Of a stretch of DNA of 64,000 bases, positions 46,576 through 55,281 are shown in pieces. Positions within the stretch are counted from its first letter, which is position 1. Every line of letters starts with the position of its first letter. Made by a program: the position numbers and the translations under genes. The DNA is from Marinimicrobium agarilyticum DSM 16975 (GTDB lineage Bacteria; Pseudomonadota; Gammaproteobacteria; Pseudomonadales; Cellvibrionaceae). The stretch spans positions 372,001 through 436,000 of the forward strand of contig NZ_AUHU01000005.1 in the NCBI RefSeq assembly GCF_000423345.1. Reading direction: 5' to 3'. The notes below the pieces were generated by a model. The model had not been told where the DNA came from, searched no databases, and saw nothing but the letters and a program-made list of their open reading frames with translations.

Positions 46576-46700
46576 TGGCACTGAGGTCAGGGGTGGGGTA
46601 TGGCGTTTCAAGACCGTGGAGCGGGGGACCCGCGATTCGAGCCCCCATGGATGGGTTTACGGCGTGTCTTGAAAGGCCATACCTCACCCCTGACCGGAAC
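46576..46700 (+). repeat. Hairpin repeat unit HP10 (core type B)
   Basis: Arms 46585-46614 and 46666-46695 pair over 30 bp with two mismatches around a 51-nt core (46615-46665). TGGCACTGAGG lies at 46576-46586. Confidence 0.92.
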
Positions 46701-46814
46701 ATGATGCACCTCCAACCCCGGACCCTTTGTCTAACACGCCGATATCCCGTAAAATACCCGAGTAAATCAATCAGGTATACAGCTACCTAACGTACCGGAG
46801 TGCCAACCGCCATT

Positions 46815-47402
46815 ATGGTTAACGTACAGATTACCGAATCCGCTCAGCAGTACCTCAAAGAACTGCTGGACAAGCAGAAAGACAGCGAAGGCGTGGGTAT
46901 CCGCATGTTCGTCGCCAGCCCGGGTACCCCCCAGGCCGAGACCTGCATCGCCTACTGCCGCCCCGGCGAGGAAAAGGAAGACGACGAAGTGGTCGAGCTG
47001 ACCGGCTTTAAGGCCTATTTTGAAGGCCGCAGCCTGCCGTACCTGGAAGACGCCAAGGTCGACTACTCCTCCGACCGCATGGGCGGGCAGCTCACCATCC
47101 GGGCGCCTAACGCCAAAATGCCCAAAATCAACGACGACAGCCCCCTCGAAGACAAAGTGAACTACATCCTCTACAACGAGGTGAATCCGGGACTGGCATC
47201 CCACGGCGGCAATGTGAGTCTGGTCGAGCTGACAGACGACAACCTGGCCATTCTGCGCTTTGGCGGCGGCTGCCAGGGTTGCGGCGCTGTGGAAGTGACG
47301 TTGAAGAACGGCGTGGAAACCGCGCTGATGGACAAGCTGCCCGAATTGAAAGGCATTCGGGACGTCACAGACCACACTGACCGCACCAACGCCTATATTT
47401 AA
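46815..47402 (+). CDS. nfuA: Fe-S biogenesis/repair protein NfuA
   Basis: Carries [4Fe-4S] clusters to target apoproteins, important under oxidative stress or iron limitation. 195 residues: a degenerate A-type N-terminal domain (about 1-95, ending in [14 protein letters not shown]) and a C-terminal Nfu domain with the cluster-binding [17 protein letters not shown] (C-x-x-C). The ATG at 46815 gives [11 protein letters not shown]; a GTG at 46800 overlaps the GGAG and is unlikely. GGAG is 14 bp from the ATG, a long spacing. Divergent from metH. Confidence 0.96.
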   Translation: MVNVQITESAQQYLKELLDKQKDSEGVGIRMFVASPGTPQAETCIAYCRPGEEKEDDEVVELTGFKAYFEGRSLPYLEDAKVDYSSDRMGGQLTIRAPNAKMPKINDDSPLEDKVNYILYNEVNPGLASHGGNVSLVELTDDNLAILRFGGGCQGCGAVEVTLKNGVETALMDKLPELKGIRDVTDHTDRTNAYI

Positions 47403-47555
47403 TCTGTTCGACACCGCCCGCCCTGCACATTTCTCCATATTTGAGGGGCGGGTGTAAATTGGTGTAAAACCAGCTGCCAACCCGTTACAAATACCTCACA
47501 ATAGCCTCATCCAAGCTCAAAATAAGTCAAATTCAACCAAGAGTGATAATGACGG

Positions 47556-48740
47556 ATGGTGGCTCACCGACAGGTACTGCGAAAAGCGGCGTTTCTCGTC
47601 GTGGCGATTCTGGCCCTTCTGGCACTGATTCAGTTCTGGCCCAGCGACTCCGATAGCGGCATCCTCGCGACTACCGAGGTGCGCCGGGGCTATATCGAAT
47701 CCGTGGTGACCGCCACGGGTGTACTGCAGCCGCGCACCTATGTGGACGTCGGGGCCCAGGTCTCCGGTCAGTTGGAAGCCATACACGTGCAGATCGGGGA
47801 CGAGGTGGAGCAGGGGGAACTCCTGGCGGAGATCGACCCCACGGTCTATCGCGCCCGGGTCGATGGCACGCGTGCCCAGTTGCGCAACCAGCAGGCGCAG
47901 TTGAAAGACCGGAAAGCACAATTGACCCTGGCGCAAATCCAGCTCAAACGACAACAGAACCTGTTTGCCGAGGATGCGACCACCCGCGAAGCCCTCCAAA
48001 GTGCCGAGGCGTCTCTGCGCTCGGCCGAGGCGCAGATCGAAGCATTGAGTGCCCAGATTGATCAGACCCAGTCCACGTTGCGTGCCGAAGAAGCCAACCT
48101 GGAGTACGCCAAAATCTACGCACCCATGAACGGCACCGTGGTCACCATCGACGCCCGGCAGGGTCAGACCCTGAATGCCTCCCAGCAGACCCCCTTATTG
48201 ATGCGCATTGCCGACCTGGAGACCATGACCGTGCAGGCGCAGGTCTCCGAGGCGGACATCGGAAAACTTGAACCGGGCATGCCGGTGTATTTCACCACGC
48301 TCGGCAATCAGGGGCGTCGTTGGGAAGGGACTCTGACTCGTCTTGAGCCAACGCCGCTGGTCGAGAATAACGTGGTGTTGTATTACGCCCTGTTCGATGT
48401 TCCCAACAGCGGCCGGCGGCTTCTGCCCCAGATGACCGCCCAGGTATTTTTTGTGTCTGGCCGCGCCGACGACGCCCTGATCGTCCCGGTGTCTGTGCTG
48501 AGTTACGACAAGGGCGCCCGTGCTTCAAACGACGACTCGGAGGCCGGACGTCCGGCTCGAGTTTCGGTGGTTCCTGCCGGGACTGAGCCGGACGTTCGTC
48601 AGGTGCGCGTCGGAGTGACCGATCGGGTTCATGCAGAAATACTTTCGGGGCTGGAAGAGGGCGAGACCGTGCTGATGAGCGGCCCCGAAAGCCGAAGTCG
48701 TCGCGAACAGGGTGATCGGATTCCCCGGATGTTTCGCTGA
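47556..48740 (+). CDS. macA: MacA-type periplasmic adaptor subunit
   Basis: Membrane fusion protein linking an inner-membrane MacB ABC pump to an outer-membrane channel. 394 residues: an N-terminal anchor ([17 protein letters not shown]), a split lipoyl/barrel-sandwich domain ([19 protein letters not shown] and [13 protein letters not shown]), a coiled-coil hairpin (about 105-185), and beta-barrel and membrane-proximal domains. The ATG at 47556 is used. Its stop overlaps the macB start (TGATG), so translation is coupled. It starts a three-gene tripartite efflux operon. Confidence 0.93.
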   Translation: MVAHRQVLRKAAFLVVAILALLALIQFWPSDSDSGILATTEVRRGYIESVVTATGVLQPRTYVDVGAQVSGQLEAIHVQIGDEVEQGELLAEIDPTVYRARVDGTRAQLRNQQAQLKDRKAQLTLAQIQLKRQQNLFAEDATTREALQSAEASLRSAEAQIEALSAQIDQTQSTLRAEEANLEYAKIYAPMNGTVVTIDARQGQTLNASQQTPLLMRIADLETMTVQAQVSEADIGKLEPGMPVYFTTLGNQGRRWEGTLTRLEPTPLVENNVVLYYALFDVPNSGRRLLPQMTAQVFFVSGRADDALIVPVSVLSYDKGARASNDDSEAGRPARVSVVPAGTEPDVRQVRVGVTDRVHAEILSGLEEGETVLMSGPESRSRREQGDRIPRMFR

Positions 48741-50692
48741 TGTCTGTCACACCGTTACTGGAACTGCGCGGCGTCACCAAGAGTTATCACAACGGTGAAC
48801 TGGAAACTCGCGTTTTGCACGGTATCGACTTGACCGTCTACCCAGGCGAGTTTGTTGCCATCATGGGCGCGTCCGGCTCCGGTAAATCCACTCTGATGAA
48901 CATCATCGGTTGTCTGGATAAACCCACCGAAGGTTTATACCGTTTTAATGGTCGCGATGTCGCCAACCTGGATCGAGACCAGCTGGCGCAACTGCGACGG
49001 GAAGCCTTCGGCTTTGTGTTCCAGAGCTACAACCTCCTGCCCGGTGTGAGCGCGCTGGATAACGTCGAGATGCCGGCCATTTATTCCGCGCTGACACCCG
49101 CGCAACGCAAAGCGCGGGCGAGTGAGTTGTTATCGACACTGGGCCTGGCGGATCGCCTCGACCACAGACCGAGCCAGCTCTCCGGCGGACAGCAACAGCG
49201 GGTCTCGGTCGCCCGGGCGTTGATGAACGGAGGGCAGATCATTCTCGCCGATGAGCCCACCGGCGCGCTCGACAGTCAGAGCGGGCGTGATGTGATGGAC
49301 CTGTTGCGATCCCTGTCTGCCCAGGGGCATACCATTGTCCTGATCACCCACGACGCCGAAGTGGCCAAGCACGCTCACCGTCGCATCGATATCAGTGATG
49401 GTCGTATCGTGGCCGATCCGGGACCGCAAACTCCATCGACCACGCAGACCGACCCCTCCGATCAGCCCACTGCCGACTGGCACCGTGACCCGCCCTTTAC
49501 CAATGAGTTGGTGGAAGGCAGCAAAACCGCGTTTCGCTCTCTGAGCAGCAATTTATTCCGAACCGCGCTCACATTGCTCGGCATCGTCATCGGGGTCGCC
49601 TCGGTGATCACCATGCTGGCAATCGGCGACGGTGCGCGTCAGGAAGTGGTGGACCGCATCAGTTCCATGGGCAGCAATCTGTTGCTGGTCCGCCCCGGCG
49701 GGCCGGACCAGAGGGGCGGACGCTGGACGGTCACCACTTTGGTGCCCGAAGACATGGACGCGATCAATGTGATCGTGCCCAACGTGATCGCCGCGATTCC
49801 GGAACTGACCGGTGGGCAAACATTGCGCTACGGCAACGCCGACCATCGAGCGGAGATCAACTCCACCTCCTTTCAGTTTCCCCAGGCCCGTCAGTGGTCA
49901 GTGGCGAGCGGGAACTTTTTCACCCGGGAACAGCAGGACGACTACGCCTCAGTAGCCGTCCTGGGTCAGACCGTGGCGGACTCGTTGTTTGATGATAAAG
50001 ACCCGTTGGGCGAGTACATCATGATTCATAAGGTCCTGTTCCAGGTGATCGGGGTCATGTCCGAGCGGGGCGCCTCGCCCATGGGGCAGGACCAGGACGA
50101 CGTGGTGCTGGTGCCTTATACCACGGGCAGTCTGCGTATTTTCGGTCAGCAGCATTTGCGCAACATTACCGTTGCCGTTGACGATACCAGCCAGATGAAT
50201 GCCACCCAGGACGCGGTGCATCAACTGCTGTTGCAACGCCATGGCACGGAAGATTTCCAGATTCGCAACATGGCTTCCCTGATCGACACCATTTCCGAAA
50301 CCCAGGATACCCTGACCTGGCTGCTCGGTTCCATCGCCGCCATTTCCTTGTTGGTGGGCGGCATCGGCGTGATGAACATCATGCTCGTCAGCGTCACCGA
50401 ACGGACCCGGGAAATCGGCGTGCGCATGGCCACCGGGGCACGCACGCGACACATCCTCCAGCAGTTCCTGATTGAAGCGTTGGTGGTTTCTGCCTTGGGC
50501 GGATTGATTGGCGTTGTCATGGGACTTGGCGTTGCGGCTATCGTCGGTTACTTCGGCACGCCGATTCATTACTCGGTTTTACCGGTGGTGTTGGCCTTCA
50601 GTTGTGCCTTTGCCACCGGGTTGATCTTTGGTTATTTGCCAGCGCGCAAAGCGTCCCGGTTGAACCCGGTGAACGCACTGGCGACGGAGTAA
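48740..50692 (+). CDS. macB: MacB-type ABC transporter (ATPase + FtsX permease)
   Basis: 650 residues. The N-terminal ATPase (about 1-230) has Walker [17 protein letters not shown], the Q-loop, signature [15 protein letters not shown] and Walker [14 protein letters not shown] first transmembrane helix near 275-295 ([20 protein letters not shown]) is followed by a large periplasmic domain, then three C-terminal helices of the FtsX core ([22 protein letters not shown] onward). MacB couples ATP hydrolysis to export of macrolides, peptides or lipids from the periplasm. Substrate not predictable. Confidence 0.95.
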   Translation: MSVTPLLELRGVTKSYHNGELETRVLHGIDLTVYPGEFVAIMGASGSGKSTLMNIIGCLDKPTEGLYRFNGRDVANLDRDQLAQLRREAFGFVFQSYNLLPGVSALDNVEMPAIYSALTPAQRKARASELLSTLGLADRLDHRPSQLSGGQQQRVSVARALMNGGQIILADEPTGALDSQSGRDVMDLLRSLSAQGHTIVLITHDAEVAKHAHRRIDISDGRIVADPGPQTPSTTQTDPSDQPTADWHRDPPFTNELVEGSKTAFRSLSSNLFRTALTLLGIVIGVASVITMLAIGDGARQEVVDRISSMGSNLLLVRPGGPDQRGGRWTVTTLVPEDMDAINVIVPNVIAAIPELTGGQTLRYGNADHRAEINSTSFQFPQARQWSVASGNFFTREQQDDYASVAVLGQTVADSLFDDKDPLGEYIMIHKVLFQVIGVMSERGASPMGQDQDDVVLVPYTTGSLRIFGQQHLRNITVAVDDTSQMNATQDAVHQLLLQRHGTEDFQIRNMASLIDTISETQDTLTWLLGSIAAISLLVGGIGVMNIMLVSVTERTREIGVRMATGARTRHILQQFLIEALVVSALGGLIGVVMGLGVAAIVGYFGTPIHYSVLPVVLAFSCAFATGLIFGYLPARKASRLNPVNALATE

Positions 50693-50697
50693 ACGTT

Positions 50698-52086
50698 ATG
50701 AAAAGTCCCCGAATGGTCAGCGCCGGAATGTTCAACCGCTGTGCGCTGGGCATGCTGCTGCTCGCGGCGGGATGCGCGCGAGTGGAACCGATTGACCGAC
50801 CCGAATTGGATTCGGCGTTGACCTGGAACAGCGTTGTGGCAGATGAGCCGCACTCGATGGACGTCGATAAATGGTGGCAGCGCTTCGAGTCTCCCGAACT
50901 CAATGGGCTGTTGACGCTTGCCCTGGCACAGAGCCCCGATCTTGAGGAGGCGGAACAGCGGCTGCGCCAGGCCCAGTGGCAACTGCGCAGCGCCGGTGCA
51001 ACGGTGTTTCCTTCGCTGACATTGGGCGCCAGTACCCGCAGCGGGCGCAGTGAGAATGAGAACGGTAATTGGCAGGAATCCGAATCCACCTCGGCCAATG
51101 TTGGGCTCAGTTACGAGTTGGATCTGTGGGGTCGCGTCGCGGCTGAGCGGACGGCGGCGCGGGCCAGTTTTGCGGCCAGTGAGTTTGATTATCGGGCGGC
51201 GCGCTTGAGCCTCACCGGCGCGGTGGCCAACGCCTGGTTTGAATACCAGGCCCTCTTGGCTCGAGTGGAAATTGCACGGGAAAATATCGCGCTGAGCGAA
51301 GAGGTCATGCGGGTGGTGAACGTCCGCTATCAAAATGGCGCCGCCAGCGCCGCCGATGTGGCCCGCCAGCGCACCAGTCTGTTGTCTCAAAAAGCGCAGC
51401 TGCCACCACTGCAGTTTCAGGCGGAGCAAACTCGCCGGGCCGTGGCGGTGTTATTGGGGGAGTGGCCTCAGCGTTTGTCGCTTTCCGAAACCGCCTTTCA
51501 GGCCATTGCCATTCCCGAGCTCGCCCCGGGCACACCGGCGCAGGCACTGTACCAACGGCCCGACATTGGCGCGGCGGAGGCTCGCCTGCAAGCGGCCGAT
51601 GCGAATGTGGCGGCGGCGCGGCGTGCATTCTTGCCGGAGTTCAGTTTGAGCGCCGGTATCAGCCTCGCCACCGATGGCCTGTTTTCCCTGAGTAACGCAG
51701 AGGAAGGGCGCAATGTTGCACTGTCGCTGAGTCAGTTGTTGTTTGACGGCGGTCGCACCCGGGCGCAAACGAACGTGACCGAAGCACGTCGACTCGAATT
51801 GCTCGCGCAATACCGACAGACATTGCTCACCGCCCTGCAGGAAACCGATGATGCCCTGGGCCAAGTCGCGCTGCAGCGCCAACAGGCCGTGAGCGATCGG
51901 GCGATTCTGGAACAGGCCGAGCGCACCCTGAGATTGACCGAGGTGCGCTATCGGGAAGGCAGTGACGATCTGCTGACCTTGATCGACGCCCAACGCAGCC
52001 TGTTTCAGGCGCGGGATCAATTGATCCAACGCCGACTGAACCGCTTAAGCGCCGCCGTGACACTCTATCAGTCGATTGGTGGCTAA
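50698..52086 (+). CDS. Outer-membrane efflux lipoprotein (NodT/TolC family)
   Basis: 462 residues from the ATG at 50698. Lipoprotein signal peptide with lipobox LLAAGC (Cys about 26). Two outer-membrane-efflux repeats form the alpha-barrel/beta-barrel channel (ELDLWGRVAAERTAARASF, RYQNGAASAADVARQ, LLFDGGRTRAQTNVTEARR, RYREGSDDLLTLIDAQRSLF). It sits 5 bp after macB and completes a MacA-MacB-OMF tripartite pump, so the system does not depend on a shared TolC. An open frame extending upstream into macB lacks the signal peptide at its start and is not used. Confidence 0.93.
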   Translation: MKSPRMVSAGMFNRCALGMLLLAAGCARVEPIDRPELDSALTWNSVVADEPHSMDVDKWWQRFESPELNGLLTLALAQSPDLEEAEQRLRQAQWQLRSAGATVFPSLTLGASTRSGRSENENGNWQESESTSANVGLSYELDLWGRVAAERTAARASFAASEFDYRAARLSLTGAVANAWFEYQALLARVEIARENIALSEEVMRVVNVRYQNGAASAADVARQRTSLLSQKAQLPPLQFQAEQTRRAVAVLLGEWPQRLSLSETAFQAIAIPELAPGTPAQALYQRPDIGAAEARLQAADANVAAARRAFLPEFSLSAGISLATDGLFSLSNAEEGRNVALSLSQLLFDGGRTRAQTNVTEARRLELLAQYRQTLLTALQETDDALGQVALQRQQAVSDRAILEQAERTLRLTEVRYREGSDDLLTLIDAQRSLFQARDQLIQRRLNRLSAAVTLYQSIGG

Positions 52087-52105
52087 GCGTGGTGCCTGCT
52101 AAACC

Positions 52106-52214
52106 GCCGAGGCAGACGATACCTTTCCGGGACACGCCGTTAAACCATCCATGTAGTCTCGACTGTCGCTATCCCTGCGACAGACGGTCCCGGAAAGGTA
52201 TCGTCTGTCTCGGC
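52106..52214 (-). repeat. Hairpin repeat unit HP11 (core type C, solo)
   Basis: Arms 52106-52133 and 52187-52214 pair over 28 bp with one mismatch around a 53-nt core (52134-52186). One half of the core keeps the family ACGCCGTTAAACCATCC segment. The other half is a different hairpin, CTGTCGC...GCGACAG. End sequences are degenerate and there is no partner. It lies in the convergent gap between the efflux gene and nuoN. Confidence 0.88.
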
Positions 52215-52262
52215 TCCCGCCTGCCATGCCCAAACAAGTCCCGAAAACCGGAATGTCTCGCG

Positions 52263-53681
52263 CTAATAATTCAAGCCGGCCAGCCAGTCCACTGCCGGTG
52301 CCGGCCAGACGCCGAGCACAATCACCAATAGCGCCAGCACCAGTACGATGGTGTCGTTCAGCCAATGCCCTCCGCGGCCGGCGCGACTGGCGTCGGCCGC
52401 CTCGCGCAGAAAGAGCGCCACCATCACCCGCAGGTAGTAATAAAGACCGATGGCACTGCCGGCAATGACGGCCGCCACCAGCCACCAGCGTTGGGCGTCG
52501 ACGGCGAGTGCCAGAATGTAGAATTTGCCGATAAAACCGGCGGTAAAGGGAATGCCCGCCAGCGACAACATGGCCACGGTGAGTGCTGCGGCCAACCAGG
52601 GCCGGCGCCAGAAAAGGCCGCGATAGTGTTCGAGGTTGGACGCTTCCTCCGTGCGGCAGGGGCTGGAGAGCAGGGTCACCACACCGAAAGCGGTGAGCGT
52701 CGCCACCAGATAGGTGATGAGGTAAACGCCTGCGGTTTCCACCGCAAAGCGACTGCCGATCACCAGTGCGACCAGAAGATAGCCGAAATGGGCGATCGAG
52801 GAATAGCCCAACAGACGTTTCAAATCCGACTGCCGCAGGGCCAGCAGATTACCCACAATCATCGTCAGTATCGCCAACCCGGCGAGCAGGGCCGAGAGCG
52901 CCTCGTCCCGAAACGTCGGAACTTCCAAGACCAGCCGCAACAACACCACGAATACCGCCAGCTTGCTGATGCTCGCCAGCAACATGGTCGCCGGCACCGG
53001 CCCGCCCTGGTACACATCCGGAGTCCAGAGGTGAAAGGGTACGATTGAGAGTTTGAAACCCAACCCCACCAGCATCAGCCCCGTTCCGGCGAGCGCCCAG
53101 GGTCCCATCTCCGATGCCAGGCCTGTAAAATCCAGCGCCCCGGTCTGGGCGTACAGCAGGGCCATACCGAACAGTAAAAAGGCACTGCCGGCCGCGGAAA
53201 GAATCAGGTACTTGAGGCCGGCCTCAAGCGAATGAGAGGACTGGAAACGATAGGCGAGCATGCCGTAGAGCGGCATCGACAGCAGCTCAAGCCCGAAGAA
53301 CAGACTCGCCAGATGCTGACTCGCCACCAGAATCAGCGCCCCGGCGGCGGCGCACAACAACAGCAGATAAAACTCTTCCCTCGGTCCGGTATAACCGCGC
53401 AGGTAAGTGTGGCTGAGCAGTGCCACCACCAGCGACGAGCCGAGAACCATCAGTGCGGCAAAGTGGCTGAGTCCGTCAAACACCAGTAGCGGCGTTTCCG
53501 CGCTGTCGGGTGTTTGCAACGCTAATTGCAACACCAGTGCACCGAGCAAACCGACAATAGTCACCAGGGCCGACACCGTGTGCATCCGCTGCCAGGCGAT
53601 ACCCAGCAATACGGTCACCGCGGCGGCACAGACCAGAGCAAACGGCCCGAGAGACAGTAGAGGTAAGGGTGCCGGCATCAT
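52263..53681 (-). CDS. nuoN: NADH-quinone oxidoreductase subunit N
   Basis: Antiporter-like membrane subunit of complex I involved in proton pumping. 472 residues and about 14 hydrophobic segments. The conserved charged residues of the channel are visible, for example in FFGLELLSMPLYGM (Glu), YLILSAAGSAFLLFGMALLY (Lys before) and WTPDVYQGGPVPATMLLASISKLAVF (Lys). Last gene of the nuo operon; its ATG overlaps the nuoM stop by 4 bp. Confidence 0.95.
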   Translation of the reverse strand: MMPAPLPLLSLGPFALVCAAAVTVLLGIAWQRMHTVSALVTIVGLLGALVLQLALQTPDSAETPLLVFDGLSHFAALMVLGSSLVVALLSHTYLRGYTGPREEFYLLLLCAAAGALILVASQHLASLFFGLELLSMPLYGMLAYRFQSSHSLEAGLKYLILSAAGSAFLLFGMALLYAQTGALDFTGLASEMGPWALAGTGLMLVGLGFKLSIVPFHLWTPDVYQGGPVPATMLLASISKLAVFVVLLRLVLEVPTFRDEALSALLAGLAILTMIVGNLLALRQSDLKRLLGYSSIAHFGYLLVALVIGSRFAVETAGVYLITYLVATLTAFGVVTLLSSPCRTEEASNLEHYRGLFWRRPWLAAALTVAMLSLAGIPFTAGFIGKFYILALAVDAQRWWLVAAVIAGSAIGLYYYLRVMVALFLREAADASRAGRGGHWLNDTIVLVLALLVIVLGVWPAPAVDWLAGLNY

Positions 53682-55207
53682 TTCCCTCCCAGGTTAAACG
53701 TGGAACTGACAGCCGGCACCTCGAACAGGCGCTGCACGTTGCTCATCACCGCGCCGGTGGTATCCAGCAGGGGTTGCGGATACAGGCCGAACAATAGCAC
53801 CAGGGCGAAGGTGCCCAGCATCATCGAGTACTCACGCACGTCCAGGCCCGGCAGTGGAGAGGATTTTTGCGCGGGACCGAAATACACTTTCTGCATCAAT
53901 GTCAGCGCGTAGACGGCGGACAGGATCAGGCCGCCACTGGCGAGCACCACGATCCAGGGCGCGGCCGGAAAGGTGCCGAACAGCACCATGAACTCCCCCA
54001 CAAAGTTGGCGGTGCCGGGCATGCCCACGGCGGCGACCGCAAAGCCCAGGGAAAAGCCCGGCAGGCTGCCAAGCCGGCCCCAAAGGCCGCCCATACGGGT
54101 CATATCGCGGGTGTGTAAACGCTCGTACAGCTGACCGCTGAGAACAAACAACCCCGCTGCGGAAAGACCGTGAGCCACCATCAAAACCAGTGCGCCTTGT
54201 AGGGCCAGGGTTGAACCGGAGTAGATGCCGATCAACACAAAACCCATGTGGGAAATACTGGTGTAGGCAATCAAACGTTTGATGTCTTTCTGGCCGCAGG
54301 CGAGCAGCGCGCCGTAGAAAATACCGAACACGCCCAGGCCCATCGCCACCGGTGCGAACTGCGCTGACGCCTCGGGAAACAGGGGCAGGGCGAAGCGCAG
54401 TAGGCCATAGGCCCCCGTCTTCAACAGAATCCCGGCCAGGTCGACACTACCGGCGGTGGGCGCCTGAGCGTGGGCATCCGGCAGCCAGCCGTGGAGGGGA
54501 ACCACCGGCAGCTTGACCGCGAAGGCGATAAAAAAGCCCAGCATCAACAACAGCGCCAGCTCGTTCGACAACGTCGTTGCCAGCAGGGCCTCATAGCTGA
54601 AAGTCAGTTCACCGGTTTCGGCCTGATGCGCGAACACCAGGGCCAGGATCGCCGCCAGCATCAGCAGACCACTGGCCTGGGTGTAGATGAAAAACTTCAC
54701 GGCCGCGTAGGTGCTGGTTTTGCCACCGGGCTCGCTGTGACCCCAGAGCGCGATCAGGAAATACATCGGCACCAGCATCATTTCCCAAAACACGAAGAAC
54801 AGGAACAGGTCCACGGCGAGAAATACGCCCACCACGCCCCCGAGTACAAACAGCAGGTTCAAATGGAAAAATCCGATACCTTCCTGCACTTCTTTCCAGG
54901 AGCAGAGCACGGCGAGAATGCCGAGAAAACCGGTGAGCGCAATCAGCACCAACGACAGGCCGTCCAGCGCCAGATGTAACTCAATGCCGAATCGGGGAAT
55001 CCACGGCAGGCGCAGCTCCCGTAGCCAGGCGGCCGCCCCCGGATCCGCAAGCCGGAAATCGGCGCCGGCCCAAAGCGCGAGCGCAGTGACCAACACCGCC
55101 ACCATGGTCGCGAGCGCAATCCAGCGCGGCGCTTCGCCCCAGCGGTCACCCTGCCAACAGAGCAGGCCGCCGAGAAACGGAATCAGAATCAGGCCGGCGA
55201 GAATCAT
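53678..55207 (-). CDS. nuoM: NADH-quinone oxidoreductase subunit M
   Basis: Antiporter-like proton-pumping subunit of complex I. 509 residues with multiple hydrophobic helices. It has FFVFWEMMLVPMYFLIALWG with the essential Glu, VPLHGWLPDAHAQAPTAGSVDLAGILLKTGAYGLLR with the His/Lys residues of the channel, and CGQKDIKRLIAYTSISHMGFV. nuoN overlaps its 3' end. 74 bp separate it from nuoL, the largest gap in the operon segment. Confidence 0.95.
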   Translation of the reverse strand: MILAGLILIPFLGGLLCWQGDRWGEAPRWIALATMVAVLVTALALWAGADFRLADPGAAAWLRELRLPWIPRFGIELHLALDGLSLVLIALTGFLGILAVLCSWKEVQEGIGFFHLNLLFVLGGVVGVFLAVDLFLFFVFWEMMLVPMYFLIALWGHSEPGGKTSTYAAVKFFIYTQASGLLMLAAILALVFAHQAETGELTFSYEALLATTLSNELALLLMLGFFIAFAVKLPVVPLHGWLPDAHAQAPTAGSVDLAGILLKTGAYGLLRFALPLFPEASAQFAPVAMGLGVFGIFYGALLACGQKDIKRLIAYTSISHMGFVLIGIYSGSTLALQGALVLMVAHGLSAAGLFVLSGQLYERLHTRDMTRMGGLWGRLGSLPGFSLGFAVAAVGMPGTANFVGEFMVLFGTFPAAPWIVVLASGGLILSAVYALTLMQKVYFGPAQKSSPLPGLDVREYSMMLGTFALVLLFGLYPQPLLDTTGAVMSNVQRLFEVPAVSSTFNLGGK

Positions 55208-55281
55208 GAGCGCTTGACCTCCCGTCTGTTCGCGTTGTTGTGCGTAGCAATGTGTCTATTCATGAACCCTCAGTCCTGAAA

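Larger units (their letters stand above)
46300..46700. repeat. Composite hairpin element CE4 (HP9 + HP10) with nested second repeat
   Basis: Head-to-head pair of type-B units with outer ends GTCCGG (46300-46305) and CCGGAAC (46694-46700). The spacer between CCTAAGTGCCA and TGGCACTGAGG holds the inverted repeat R2b. It fills most of the 637-bp divergent gap between metH and nfuA. Confidence 0.92.

Noticed and set aside
16324-46700. CRISPR array
   Set aside because: Repeats are dispersed, palindromic and over 100 bp, without regular short repeat-spacer periodicity or cas genes.
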